From Superficieibacter sp. HKU1 (lineage in GTDB: Bacteria > Pseudomonadota > Gammaproteobacteria > Enterobacterales > Enterobacteriaceae): 64,000 nt of DNA. How positions within the stretch are numbered: the first letter of the stretch is position 1; every line of letters starts with the position of its first letter. The translations under genes were made by a program, and so were the position numbers. This document shows positions 33,795-42,793 of the stretch, piece after piece. The stretch covers positions 310,001 through 374,000 of the forward strand of contig NZ_CP119754.1 of assembly GCF_029319185.1 (NCBI RefSeq), in the 5' to 3' direction. The notes beneath the pieces were generated by a model. It made no database searches, was not told the origin of the DNA, and saw only the letters and a list, made by a program, of their open reading frames with translations.

Positions 33795-34421
33795 TCAGAG
33801 ATAAAGTGAACGCACAATCAAGAAATGTCCGGCGAAGTAGCAGGCGGCCGCAATGGCGTTATCGGCGCGGAAACGGCGACGGTAATGGCTACCCAACCAG
33901 ACAATGTTACTGAGCAGCAGCAGTGCTGCCCCCACGAAGGCAGAAAGTGCCGTGTCGGTGGGGCGGAAGAACCACAGCTCCCCGGCCAGCCAGACCATCA
34001 CCAGCGTCATGGCGATAAACGTGCAAATCGGCAGGCGTAACTCTTCCAGCCGCGTCCAGACGGTCGCGATCAGCAGCGCACCAATCACCAGTAGCACCAG
34101 CGGCAGCGGCCAGAAGAACGACAGCGTCATCTGGCTGGCAAAGTAAATGGTGTACAGCAAATGTGAGAGAAAGAACGCGCCGATGGCATACAACAGGCGC
34201 TGGCGTGACAGCAGGGTTAAAGCATCGCCCACCAGCGTCGCGCACAGTCCGGCCAGCACCAGGTAACTGATGGCATTAAACATGGGCGCTTGCCAGGCAA
34301 GCAGGAGTAAAAGCAGCAGCGTAACCGGTTTAAATACCCAGCGTTGCCAGACGGGTCCACGATAAGAAGCATCGACATACAGCCAGGCAGAAAAACAGAC
34401 AGCGATAAATGACCAGAGCAT
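33795..34421 (-). CDS. yhhN: YhhN/TMEM86-family membrane protein
   Basis: A 208-residue polytopic membrane protein of the YhhN (TMEM86, lysoplasmalogenase-like) family, almost identical in layout to E. coli YhhN. It starts LWSFIAVCFSAWLYVDASYRGPVWQRW and has GDALTLLSRQRLLYAIGAFFLSHLLYTIYF. ATGATG occurs at the start; AAGGA spacing favours the second ATG at 34421. A role in E. coli is not proven. Confidence 0.92.
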   Translation of the reverse strand: MLWSFIAVCFSAWLYVDASYRGPVWQRWVFKPVTLLLLLLLAWQAPMFNAISYLVLAGLCATLVGDALTLLSRQRLLYAIGAFFLSHLLYTIYFASQMTLSFFWPLPLVLLVIGALLIATVWTRLEELRLPICTFIAMTLVMVWLAGELWFFRPTDTALSAFVGAALLLLSNIVWLGSHYRRRFRADNAIAAACYFAGHFLIVRSLYL

Positions 34422-34440
34422 CATAATTCCTTGAATTCGT

Positions 34441-34500
34441 TATACTCGTCGGCTTTAAGGTTGCACACACCGTTCTGCAACGTAAAATCCATCGAGTATG
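34441..34500. repeat. Approximately 60-bp palindromic element
   Basis: ATACTCG (34442-34448) and CGAGTAT (34493-34499) are inverted, and GTTGCA and TGCAAC form a second perfect inner stem. Sequences opening TATACTCGTC and continuing with a TTTAAGGTTGCA-like stretch resemble dispersed palindromic repeats of enterobacteria. It lies in the yhhN-yhhL spacer, where K-12 has yhhM. Confidence 0.45.
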
Positions 34501-34581
34501 TCACTACGCAGGCATTATGCCTACAGCCCTGTTAATGAGTGTAGTGTCTGGCGCAGGGAGATGACAACGCCAGATCCCGGC

Positions 34582-34854
34582 TCATTTTTTTGTCGCTTTC
34601 AGCTTTTTCTGCCAGGCGACCAGTTCAAAAACGCCAAACAAGAAAATACGCACCTTCTGGCCGGTGGTTAAAGGCGGACCCTCTTTTGGCTGAGTTGCCT
34701 TGAGCAGCGCCAGTTGCAGACCGTGCATCAGGATCATAAATACCATTGCCACGTTGATAAAAATGTTGGCAGGAAACTTAAACGGATGCACCACATTCAG
34801 AAGCAAAAATGCCCAGACGCAGAGCATAAGCAAACGACCAAGATTAATCAGCAT
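34582..34854 (-). CDS. yhhL: DUF1145 membrane protein YhhL
   Basis: A 90-residue protein with two or three hydrophobic segments, matching E. coli YhhL (DUF1145): LINLGRLLMLCVWAFLLLNVVHPFKFP and KVRIFLFGVFELVAWQKK. A longer ORF to 34917 overlaps rsmD; ATG 34854, preceded by AAGGAG within the rsmD end, matches the family start. It overlaps the rsmD 3' end by 11 nt, so the two are coupled. Function unknown. Confidence 0.9.
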   Translation of the reverse strand: MLINLGRLLMLCVWAFLLLNVVHPFKFPANIFINVAMVFMILMHGLQLALLKATQPKEGPPLTTGQKVRIFLFGVFELVAWQKKLKATKK

Positions 34855-35440
34855 GTTGTTCTCCTTGCGCATCGCGCTGATACAGACGGTAAGCGACCTG
34901 GCCCGCCACTTTTTCACGGTATAATTGCCAGCTGGCCGGGACCGGCGGCATGCCGTTCTCTACTTCACTTTCGACGTAGATAAGCGCGTTATCCGCCAGC
35001 CAGCCGTGACTTTCCAGCAGGTGCAATGTCTCTTCCAGCAATCCTTTCCGAAAAGGAGGATCGACAAACACGATATCGTAAGGCGTCCCTGGTCGATTAA
35101 GGAACGCGAGCGTATTACCCGTTTCGACCCGCCCGTGAGTTGCGTTAAGTGTTGCAAGATTTTTCTGTAGCTGCCGGGCGACGCTGCGTTCCATTTCAAG
35201 CAGCGTGGCCTGAGCCGCGTAGCGTGACAGCGCTTCCAGCCCCAGCGCACCGCTCCCGGCGAAGCAGTCGAGACAGCGGGCATCGACCATTGACGGGGCC
35301 AGCCAGTTAAATAACGTCTCTCTGACCCGGTCCGTGGTAGGGCGCAGACCGGGGCTGTCCGGAACCGGTAATTTACGGCCACGCCATTGCCCGCCGATAA
35401 TGCGAATCTGGCCGCTGCCTGCGTGATTAGGTTTCTTCAT
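34844..35440 (-). CDS. rsmD: 16S rRNA (guanine(966)-N(2))-methyltransferase RsmD
   Basis: A 198-residue Rossmann-fold methyltransferase. RIIGGQWRGRKLPVPDSPGLRPTTDRVRETLFNWL opens the protein, LDCFAGSGALGLEALSR is the AdoMet-binding loop, and DIVFVDPPFRKG is the catalytic DPPF motif. It methylates G966 of 16S rRNA in the assembled small subunit. It diverges from ftsY as in E. coli. Confidence 0.95.
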   Translation of the reverse strand: MKKPNHAGSGQIRIIGGQWRGRKLPVPDSPGLRPTTDRVRETLFNWLAPSMVDARCLDCFAGSGALGLEALSRYAAQATLLEMERSVARQLQKNLATLNATHGRVETGNTLAFLNRPGTPYDIVFVDPPFRKGLLEETLHLLESHGWLADNALIYVESEVENGMPPVPASWQLYREKVAGQVAYRLYQRDAQGEQHAD

Positions 35441-35635
35441 TAAATGCTGCTCTGGTCACTATTTCGGCCTGCTATTCTAACGATGCGACGCTTGCGGTGA
35501 AACCTTATTCCGCAAGCGGTGATGCGAGTTAAGTTAAGTGATAGACTAGGTTACGAATTTCATCCTGATTTTCAGCGCCCGGCAGTATGGTTCCGGGGCT
35601 GAGCTTTGAATTAACAGCGGGGAGTGTGGTCGCAA

Positions 35636-37156
35636 ATGGCGAAAGAAAAAAAACGTGGCTTTTTTTCCTGGCTGGGCTTTGGTCAAAAAGATGACGAGCA
35701 AACGGCACAGGCGGAGCAAAAGCCCGAAGAACAGTTGCCGGTTGCAGACGAGGCCGCGCCAGAAGCAGAGCCGCGTAGCGAGGCAGAAACCGACGCGTTT
35801 GCTGCTGAGATTGTTGAGGTAACGGAGCAGGTTGCGGAAAGCACCTCGCCGCAAGAAGCTGCGCAGCCTGAGCCGGTTGTCGAGCCCGAAGCGATCGTTG
35901 AGGTTGAGCCGGTTGTTGAGCCTGAAGTAATTATCGAGGTTGAACCGGTTGTTGAGCCTGAACCTGTTGTCGAACCTGAGCCAATCGTTGAACCCGAACC
36001 GGTTGCCGTCATCGAACATGAAGAACTACCGCTGGCGGAAGAACTGACGCCCGCCACGGTTGAGCCGGAAGAGTGGGTTAGCGAACAGGAGCCGTTAGCG
36101 CCGGAAGACGCCCCGATTAGCGACGAAGAGCTGGATGCGCTGGCCGCCGAAGCGGCGGAAGAAGCCGTGATCGTGGTGCCGGTCGAGGAAGATGCGCCCC
36201 AGGAAGAGGTTGCTCAGGAGCAAGAAAAACCGACCAAAGAAGGTTTCTTTGCGCGTCTCAAACGCAGCCTGGTGAAAACAAAAGAAAATCTCGGTTCCGG
36301 ATTTATCAGTCTTTTCCGCGGCAAGAAAATCGATGATGATCTGTTTGAAGAGCTGGAAGAACAGCTGCTGATTGCCGATGTGGGCGTCGAAACCACCCGT
36401 AAAATCATCGCTAATCTGACCGAAGGCGCGAGCCGCAAGCAGCTACGCGACGCCGAAGCGCTGTATGGCCTGTTAAAAGATGAAATGGGTGAAATCCTCG
36501 CAAAAGTGGACGAACCGCTTAATATTGAAGGCAAAACCCCGTTTGTGATTTTGATGGTCGGCGTCAACGGCGTGGGTAAAACCACCACGATCGGCAAACT
36601 GGCACGCCAGTTTGAGCAGCAGGGTAAATCGGTAATGCTGGCCGCGGGCGATACCTTCCGTGCCGCCGCGGTTGAGCAGCTTCAGGTGTGGGGCCAGCGC
36701 AATAATATTCCGGTGGTCGCGCAGCATACCGGTGCCGATTCCGCCTCGGTGATTTTCGATGCGATTCAGGCGGCGAAAGCGCGCCATATTGACGTACTGA
36801 TTGCCGATACCGCAGGGCGTTTGCAAAACAAAGCGCACCTGATGGAAGAGTTAAAGAAAATTGTCCGCGTGATGAAAAAGCTCGACGTGGACGCGCCGCA
36901 TGAAGTCATGCTGACGCTGGACGCCAGCACCGGGCAAAATGCGGTAAGCCAGGCCAAACTGTTCCATGAGGCAGTGGGACTGACCGGGATCACGTTGACC
37001 AAACTGGACGGTACGGCGAAAGGCGGGGTGATCTTCTCCGTCGCCGATCAGTTCGAAATTCCGATCCGCTATATCGGCGTCGGCGAACGTATAGAGGACT
37101 TGCGTCCGTTTAATGCGGGCGATTTTATTGAGGCACTTTTTGCCCGAGAGGATTAA
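35636..37156 (+). CDS. ftsY: Signal recognition particle receptor FtsY
   Basis: A 506-residue SRP receptor. The acidic A domain (about 1-200) is followed by the NG GTPase domain starting at GFFARLKRSLVKTKENLGSGF. The P-loop is GVNGVGKTTTIGKL (about 306-319), with DTAGR and the TKLDGTAKGG specificity region. Residues about 80-130 form a tandem VEPEP/VEVEP repeat, about twice as repetitive as in K-12. GTG 35624 is in frame, but ATG 35636 gives the conserved MAKEKKRGFFSWLGFGQ membrane-targeting start. It is the first gene of ftsYEX. Confidence 0.97.
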   Translation: MAKEKKRGFFSWLGFGQKDDEQTAQAEQKPEEQLPVADEAAPEAEPRSEAETDAFAAEIVEVTEQVAESTSPQEAAQPEPVVEPEAIVEVEPVVEPEVIIEVEPVVEPEPVVEPEPIVEPEPVAVIEHEELPLAEELTPATVEPEEWVSEQEPLAPEDAPISDEELDALAAEAAEEAVIVVPVEEDAPQEEVAQEQEKPTKEGFFARLKRSLVKTKENLGSGFISLFRGKKIDDDLFEELEEQLLIADVGVETTRKIIANLTEGASRKQLRDAEALYGLLKDEMGEILAKVDEPLNIEGKTPFVILMVGVNGVGKTTTIGKLARQFEQQGKSVMLAAGDTFRAAAVEQLQVWGQRNNIPVVAQHTGADSASVIFDAIQAAKARHIDVLIADTAGRLQNKAHLMEELKKIVRVMKKLDVDAPHEVMLTLDASTGQNAVSQAKLFHEAVGLTGITLTKLDGTAKGGVIFSVADQFEIPIRYIGVGERIEDLRPFNAGDFIEALFARED

Positions 37157-37158
37157 TA

Positions 37159-37827
37159 ATGATTCGCTTTGAACACGTCAGCAAAGCCTATCTCGGCGGG
37201 AGACAAGCGTTGCAGGGAGTGACTTTCCACCTGCAGCAAGGCGAGATGGCCTTCCTGACCGGGCATTCCGGCGCGGGGAAAAGTACGCTGCTTAAGCTGA
37301 TCTGTGGCATCGAGCGGCCCAGCGCCGGGAAAATTTACTTCAGCGGTCACGACATCAGTCGGCTTAAAAACCGTGAAGTTCCGTTTTTACGCCGGCAAAT
37401 CGGGATGATCTTCCAGGATCACCACTTGCTGATGGATCGCACGGTATTCGATAACGTGGCTATTCCGCTGATCATCGCGGGAGCCAGCGGCGATGATATC
37501 CGTCGTCGCGTTTCAGCGGCGCTGGATAAAGTCGGGTTGCTTGATAAAGCGAAAAACTTCCCCATTCAGCTTTCCGGCGGTGAACAGCAGCGCGTGGGGA
37601 TCGCCCGCGCGGTGGTGAATAAACCCGCCGTATTGCTGGCGGACGAACCGACCGGTAACCTGGACGACGCGCTGTCTGAAGGCATTTTACGCCTGTTCGA
37701 AGAGTTTAACCGCGTAGGGGTAACGGTACTGATGGCGACGCACGATATCGGACTGATTTCCCGTCGTACGTATCCGATGCTGACCCTCAGCGACGGTCAT
37801 TTGCATGGAGGCCATCACGGTGAATAA
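37159..37827 (+). CDS. ftsE: Cell division ATP-binding protein FtsE
   Basis: A 222-residue ABC ATPase. It has Walker A GHSGAGKST near residue 36, the signature LSGGEQQR, Walker B VLLADEPTGNLD, and the ATHD switch. With FtsX it regulates peptidoglycan amidase activation at the septum. It starts 2 nt after the ftsY stop and overlaps ftsX. Confidence 0.97.
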   Translation: MIRFEHVSKAYLGGRQALQGVTFHLQQGEMAFLTGHSGAGKSTLLKLICGIERPSAGKIYFSGHDISRLKNREVPFLRRQIGMIFQDHHLLMDRTVFDNVAIPLIIAGASGDDIRRRVSAALDKVGLLDKAKNFPIQLSGGEQQRVGIARAVVNKPAVLLADEPTGNLDDALSEGILRLFEEFNRVGVTVLMATHDIGLISRRTYPMLTLSDGHLHGGHHGE

Positions 37828-38878
37828 ACGCGACGCTGTGAATCACATCAGGCAGTTCAGTAATCGCTTCGACCGCTTTCGTAAGCCACAGGGTGGCGCG
37901 GGTGACGGCAATCGCGGTGCGCCAAAACGTAATAAGCCTGCGCCAAAAGCGGCGTCGCGTAAGACCAACGTTTTTAACGAGCAGGTGCGCTATGCCTGGC
38001 ACGGCGCGGTCCAGGATCTTAAAAGCAAGCCGTTTGCGACCTTCCTCACCGTCATGGTGATCGCCATTTCCCTGACGCTGCCGAGCGTCTGCTATATGGT
38101 GTACAAGAACGTCAGCGAGGCGGCGGCGCAGTATTATCCTTCGCCGCAAATCACCGTCTATCTCGACAAAGCGCTGGATGACGATGCCGCGGCCCGCGTC
38201 GTGGGGCAGCTTCAGGCGGAGCAGGGCGTCGATAAGGTCAACTACCTGTCGCGTGAGGAAGCGCTGGGCGAGTTCCGTAACTGGTCAGGCTTTGGCGGCG
38301 CGCTGGACATGCTGGAAGAGAATCCGCTTCCTGCTGTGGCAGTGGTCATCCCGAAACTGGACTTCCAGAACACCGACTCGCTCAACACCCTGCGCGACCG
38401 CGTCAGCCGCGTGCAGGGCGTAGATGAAGTGCGCATGGATGATAGCTGGTTTGCGCGTCTGGCCTCGCTCACCGGGCTGGTGGGCCGGGTGTCGGCGATG
38501 ATTGGCATACTGATGATTGCCGCGGTATTTCTGGTCATCGGTAACAGCGTGCGCCTGAGCATCTTTTCCCGTCGTGACAGCATTAACGTGCAAAAGCTGA
38601 TCGGTGCGACGGATGGTTTCATTCTGCGGCCGTTCCTTTACGGCGGCGCGGTGCTTGGCTTCTCCGGCGCGTTATTGTCGCTGATTTTGTCCGAGATTTT
38701 AGTCATGCGGCTCTCTTCGGCGGTGACTGACGTGGCGAAAGTGTTTGGCACCCAGTTTTCGCTCAGCGGCCTCTCTTTTGATGAGTGCCTGCTGCTGTTA
38801 CTGGTGTGCTCAATGATTGGCTGGGTCGCTGCCTGGCTGGCTACGGTGCAACATTTACGTCACTTTACGCCTGACTAA
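37820..38878 (+). CDS. ftsX: Cell division protein FtsX
   Basis: A 352-residue membrane protein with four helices and a large periplasmic loop (about residues 95-220) that activates EnvC in E. coli. The start is GTG 37820 (MNKRDAVNHIRQF), preceded by GGAG at 37807-37810 and matching E. coli. It overlaps ftsE by 8 nt. An in-frame ATG at 37805 would add five residues within ftsE. Confidence 0.96.
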   Translation: MNKRDAVNHIRQFSNRFDRFRKPQGGAGDGNRGAPKRNKPAPKAASRKTNVFNEQVRYAWHGAVQDLKSKPFATFLTVMVIAISLTLPSVCYMVYKNVSEAAAQYYPSPQITVYLDKALDDDAAARVVGQLQAEQGVDKVNYLSREEALGEFRNWSGFGGALDMLEENPLPAVAVVIPKLDFQNTDSLNTLRDRVSRVQGVDEVRMDDSWFARLASLTGLVGRVSAMIGILMIAAVFLVIGNSVRLSIFSRRDSINVQKLIGATDGFILRPFLYGGAVLGFSGALLSLILSEILVMRLSSAVTDVAKVFGTQFSLSGLSFDECLLLLLVCSMIGWVAAWLATVQHLRHFTPD

Positions 38879-38999
38879 AAAATTTCTGATATACTCTTCC
38901 CCTGCAATGCAATATTCCCTGTGCAGGGGAAGCGTAGCCAACCATTCCCGTCTTCCCTTGCCTGACTCTTTCAACGATATGTCACATTTTGTGCGTAAT

Positions 39000-39032
39000 C
39001 TATTCACACGGTTGCATTGAACTTGTGGATAA
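39000..39032. promoter_or_regulatory. DnaA boxes in the rpoH promoter region
   Basis: TGTGGATAA at 39024-39032 is the complement of the DnaA box TTATCCACA, a perfect match. CTATTCACA at 39000-39008 matches with two changes. The E. coli rpoH regulatory region also contains two DnaA boxes near promoters P3/P4. The 270-nt ftsX-rpoH spacer otherwise holds the rpoH promoters, which I cannot assign individually. Confidence 0.75.
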
Positions 39033-39148
39033 AATCACTGTCTGATAAAAGAGTGGATGATATTCTCGTTGCTCGTACGCACTGGCACGTTTGTTGCTGT
39101 ATCACGGGACAAGCCGCTGCCGGTAAGCTGTAAATTGAGAGGATTTGA

Positions 39149-40003
39149 ATGACCAAAGAAATGCAAACTTTAGCTTTAGCCCCTGTTGGTAACCTGGAGT
39201 CATACATCCGGGCTGCGAACGCATGGCCGATGTTGACGGCCGATGAAGAGCGGGCGCTCGCTGAAAAGCTGCATTACCAGGGCGATCTGGAAGCAGCTAA
39301 GACGCTGATCCTGTCACACCTGCGCTTTGTTGTTCATATTGCTCGTAACTACTCGGGCTATGGCCTGCCGCAGGCTGACCTCATTCAGGAAGGTAACATC
39401 GGCCTGATGAAAGCCGTGCGCCGTTTTAACCCTGAAGTCGGCGTGCGCCTGGTCTCCTTTGCCGTGCACTGGATCAAAGCTGAAATTCACGAATACGTGC
39501 TGCGTAACTGGCGTATCGTGAAGGTCGCCACCACTAAAGCACAGCGTAAGCTGTTCTTTAACCTGCGTAAAAACAAGCAGCGTCTGGGCTGGTTTAACCA
39601 GGATGAAGTCGAAATCGTGGCGCGTGAGCTGGGCGTGACCAGTAAAGACGTGCGTGAGATGGAATCGCGGATGGCGGCGCAGGACATGACGTTTGATATG
39701 TCTTCCGACGATGAATCCGACAGCCAGCCGATGGCACCCGTGCTGTATCTCCAGGATAAAACGTCTAACTTTGCCGACGGCATTGAAGATGACAACTGGG
39801 AAGAGCAGGCGGCGAACAAGCTGACCGATGCGATGCAGGGCCTCGACGAGCGTAGCCAGGCTATTATTCGCGCGCGTTGGCTGGACGATGACAATAAGTC
39901 CACGCTACAGGAGCTGGCCGACCGCTACGGCGTTTCCGCTGAACGTGTGCGTCAGCTTGAAAAGAACGCGATGAAGAAACTGCGCGCCGCTATCGAAGCG
40001 TAA
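39149..40003 (+). CDS. rpoH: RNA polymerase heat-shock sigma factor RpoH (sigma-32)
   Basis: A 284-residue sigma factor equal in length to E. coli RpoH. Region 2 has DLIQEGNIGLMKAVRRFNPEVGVRLVSFAVHWIKAEI. The RpoH box region QRKLFFNLRKNKQRLGWF and the region 4.2 helix-turn-helix ELADRYGVSAERVRQLEKNAMKKL are intact. It directs heat-shock gene transcription and its mRNA is translated better when hot. A terminator follows at 40022-40048. Confidence 0.98.
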   Translation: MTKEMQTLALAPVGNLESYIRAANAWPMLTADEERALAEKLHYQGDLEAAKTLILSHLRFVVHIARNYSGYGLPQADLIQEGNIGLMKAVRRFNPEVGVRLVSFAVHWIKAEIHEYVLRNWRIVKVATTKAQRKLFFNLRKNKQRLGWFNQDEVEIVARELGVTSKDVREMESRMAAQDMTFDMSSDDESDSQPMAPVLYLQDKTSNFADGIEDDNWEEQAANKLTDAMQGLDERSQAIIRARWLDDDNKSTLQELADRYGVSAERVRQLEKNAMKKLRAAIEA

Positions 40004-40021
40004 TCCGCGCCGTACCCCGAT

Positions 40022-40048
40022 AACCCCTGGACACGTCCGGGGGTTTTT
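40022..40048 (+). terminator. rpoH terminator
   Basis: AACCCCTGGAC (40022-40032) pairs with GTCCGGGGGTT (40035-40045), one pair being G-U, and a T run follows. It begins 19 nt after the rpoH stop. Confidence 0.9.
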
Positions 40049-40178
40049 GTTTTCTGCCTCCCCACCATAATCCTTTCCTCTGTCTGACTCCTGACATTCA
40101 CTGGCGTTAATTCACGCTATGGCAAACAATTAGCTGTGCGCTCTATCCGTTTCGGGCTTCTTGTGGCAGGGGGTTATC

Positions 40179-41444
40179 GTGAGTAATGAATCACTCAATC
40201 AGCGACGTTTACAGGCAACGCCGCGCGGCATCGGCGTTATGTGCGGCTTCTACGCCGAACGGGCAGAAAACGCGACGCTGTGGGACAGTGAAGGAAAAGA
40301 AGTTATTGATTTTGCAGCCGGTATCGCCGTGCTGAATACCGGACATCGCCATCCGGACGTGGTGGCCGCTATCGAAAAGCAACTTCAGGCTTTCACCCAT
40401 ACCGCTTATCAAATCGTTCCGTATGAAAGCTATATTTTGCTGGCCGAGCGTATTAATGCCCGGGTGCCGATCGATGGCGTGGCCAAAACCGCGTTCTTCA
40501 CCACCGGCGCGGAAGCGGTCGAAAATGCGGTAAAAATAGCGCGCGCTTATACCCGGCGTCCCGGCATTATCGCCTTTGGCGGCGGCTTCCACGGGCGTAC
40601 CTCCATGACCCTCGCGCTGACCGGCAAAGTTGCGCCTTACAAAACAGGCTTCGGCCCGTTCCCCGGTTCCGTTTTTCACGCGCTTTATCCGAACGAACTG
40701 CACGGCATCAGCACGTCTGAGGCACTGAAAAGTCTCGAACGTATTTTTAAAGCTGATATCGGGCCGGATCAAGTCGCCGCTATTATTCTGGAGCCGGTGC
40801 AGGGAGAGGGCGGATTTAACATCGCGCCGCCCGATTTTATTCAGGCGTTGCGTGCGTTGTGCGACACCCACGGCATTTTGCTGATTGCCGACGAGGTTCA
40901 GAGCGGCTTTGCCCGTACCGGCAAACTGTTTGCGATGGAACACTACGCGCAAAAAGCGGATCTTATTACCATGGCGAAAAGCCTGGCGGGCGGGATGCCG
41001 CTCTCCGCCGTGGCCGGGCGCGCAGACGTGATGGATGCGCCCGCGCCGGGTGGCCTGGGCGGGACGTATGCGGGTAATCCGCTGGCGATTGCTGCCGCAC
41101 ACGCGGTACTGGACGTGATTGACGCAGAGCAGTTGTGCACCCGCGCCCGCGAACTGGGGGCGCATCTGGTGGAAGTGCTTAATAACGCCCGATCAGAGTG
41201 CGCATTCATTGTCGATGTTCGTGCGCAAGGCTCAATGGTCGCCGTCGAGTTTAACGATCCGCAGACCGGCCAGCCTTCGCCAGAGTTTACCCGACAGGTG
41301 CTGGAAGCTTCACTGGCCGAAGGACTGCTGCTATTAAGCTGTGGCGTCTACGGCAACGTCATCCGTTTTCTCTACCCGCTGACGATCCCGGAAGCGCAGT
41401 TCCGCAAGGCGCTGGAGATTATTTATCGCGCGTTAACGCGCTAA
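40179..41444 (+). CDS. PuuE/GabT-like 4-aminobutyrate aminotransferase
   Basis: A 421-residue class III (ornithine/GABA-type) aminotransferase, closer to E. coli PuuE than GabT in its start (QRRLQATPRGIGVMCGFYAERAENATLWD) and length. The PLP lysine is in TMAKSLAGGMPLS, with FFTTGAEAVENAVKIAR and IADEVQSGFARTG. It probably moves the amino group of GABA or a related omega-amino acid to 2-oxoglutarate. GTG 40179 after AGGGGG is the start. It stands alone between rpoH and livJ, a place where K-12 has no gene, so it is an extra copy or a relocated puuE/gabT homologue. Confidence 0.88.
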   Translation: MSNESLNQRRLQATPRGIGVMCGFYAERAENATLWDSEGKEVIDFAAGIAVLNTGHRHPDVVAAIEKQLQAFTHTAYQIVPYESYILLAERINARVPIDGVAKTAFFTTGAEAVENAVKIARAYTRRPGIIAFGGGFHGRTSMTLALTGKVAPYKTGFGPFPGSVFHALYPNELHGISTSEALKSLERIFKADIGPDQVAAIILEPVQGEGGFNIAPPDFIQALRALCDTHGILLIADEVQSGFARTGKLFAMEHYAQKADLITMAKSLAGGMPLSAVAGRADVMDAPAPGGLGGTYAGNPLAIAAAHAVLDVIDAEQLCTRARELGAHLVEVLNNARSECAFIVDVRAQGSMVAVEFNDPQTGQPSPEFTRQVLEASLAEGLLLLSCGVYGNVIRFLYPLTIPEAQFRKALEIIYRALTR

Positions 41445-41459
41445 ATCTGCTGTTTTTCC

Positions 41460-41485
41460 CCGGTAGCGCTGCGCTTGCCGGGGCA
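41460..41485 (+). other. GC-rich hairpin after the aminotransferase gene
   Basis: CCCCGG (41460-41465) pairs with CCGGGG (41480-41485), with a further GCGC inner pairing. No T run follows, so it may protect the mRNA end or be a degenerate REP unit and not a terminator. Confidence 0.5.
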
Positions 41486-41661
41486 TTCCTTCGCCCACTT
41501 CTTATTACTGCGACAAATTAGCTATTCCAAAATCATAAAAATGGGGTATGTTTTAGCATAGAATGCTGAAAAGACACGCTCAGCAGTCTTACAATCAAAA
41601 TAATGTGTCGCATAACAACATCACAACACACGTAATAACCGCAATAATGGGGAATCTCAGG

Positions 41662-42765
41662 ATGAAAATGAAGGGTAAAGCGTTACTGGCAGGATGTATC
41701 GCGCTGTCGTTAAGCAACATGGCGCTGGCTGAAGACATTAAAGTGGCCGTGGTCGGCGCAATGTCAGGCCCGGTAGCGCAGTATGGCGACCAGGAGTTTA
41801 CCGGCGCTGAACAGGCCGTCGCCGATATCAACGCCAAAGGCGGCGTGAAAGGCAACAAACTGACCATCGTAAAATATGACGATGCCTGCGACCCGAAACA
41901 GGCGGTGGCGGTGGCAAACAAAGTGGTTAACGACGGCATCAAATATGTTATCGGTCACCTGTGTTCTTCTTCTACTCAGCCCGCGTCGGATATCTATGAA
42001 GACGAAGGCATTCTGATGATCACGCCAGCGGCAACCGCGCCGGAACTGACCGCCCGTGGTTACAAGCTGATCCTGCGTACTACCGGTCTGGATTCCGATC
42101 AGGGGCCGACCGCCGCGAAATATATTCTTGAGAAAGTGAAGCCGCAGCGTATCGCGATTGTTCACGATAAACAGCAGTACGGCGAAGGTCTGGCGCGCGC
42201 GGTTCAGGACAACCTGAAGAAAGGCAACGCGAACGTGGTGTTCTTTGACGGTATCACCGCCGGTGAGAAAGATTTCTCCACCCTGGTGGCGCGTCTGAAG
42301 AAAGAAAACATCGATTTCGTTTACTACGGTGGTTATCACCCGGAAATGGGCCAGATCCTGCGCCAGGCGCGTGCGGCGGGTCTGAAAACGCAGTTTATGG
42401 GACCGGAAGGGGTAGCGAACGTCTCACTATCTAACATCGCCGGTGATTCTGCCGAAGGGATGCTGGTCACCAAGCCGAAGAACTACGATCAGGTTCCGGC
42501 TAACAAACCAATTGTGGATGCTATCAAAGCGAAGAAACAAGATCCGAGCGGCGCATTCGTGTGGACTACCTACGCAGCGCTGCAATCTCTCCAGGCCGGT
42601 CTGAACCAGTCTGACGAGCCGGAAGAGATCGCTAAATACCTGAAGGCGAACAAAGTCGAAACGGTGATGGGGCCGTTGTCCTGGGATGAGAAAGGTGACC
42701 TGAAAGGCTTTGAATTCGGCGTTTTCGACTGGCACGCCAACGGCACGGCGACCGACGCGAAGTAA
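41662..42765 (+). CDS. livJ: Leu/Ile/Val-binding periplasmic protein LivJ
   Basis: A 367-residue periplasmic binding protein nearly identical in pattern to E. coli LivJ. The signal peptide KGKALLAGCIALSLSNMALA is followed by the mature start EDIKVAVVGAMSGPVAQYGDQEF. The ORF opens at 41563, but ATG 41662 gives the E. coli length and signal peptide. It delivers branched-chain amino acids to LivHMGF. In E. coli livJ is a separate unit from livKHMGF and is repressed by Lrp with leucine. Confidence 0.96.
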   Translation: MKMKGKALLAGCIALSLSNMALAEDIKVAVVGAMSGPVAQYGDQEFTGAEQAVADINAKGGVKGNKLTIVKYDDACDPKQAVAVANKVVNDGIKYVIGHLCSSSTQPASDIYEDEGILMITPAATAPELTARGYKLILRTTGLDSDQGPTAAKYILEKVKPQRIAIVHDKQQYGEGLARAVQDNLKKGNANVVFFDGITAGEKDFSTLVARLKKENIDFVYYGGYHPEMGQILRQARAAGLKTQFMGPEGVANVSLSNIAGDSAEGMLVTKPKNYDQVPANKPIVDAIKAKKQDPSGAFVWTTYAALQSLQAGLNQSDEPEEIAKYLKANKVETVMGPLSWDEKGDLKGFEFGVFDWHANGTATDAK

Positions 42766-42793
42766 TCATTTTGCTTAACCCTCTCCGTTAAGG

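Noticed and set aside
40209..41165. A 318-codon minus-strand ORF opposite the aminotransferase
   Set aside because: A shadow of the conserved aminotransferase reading frame with no recognisable domain.
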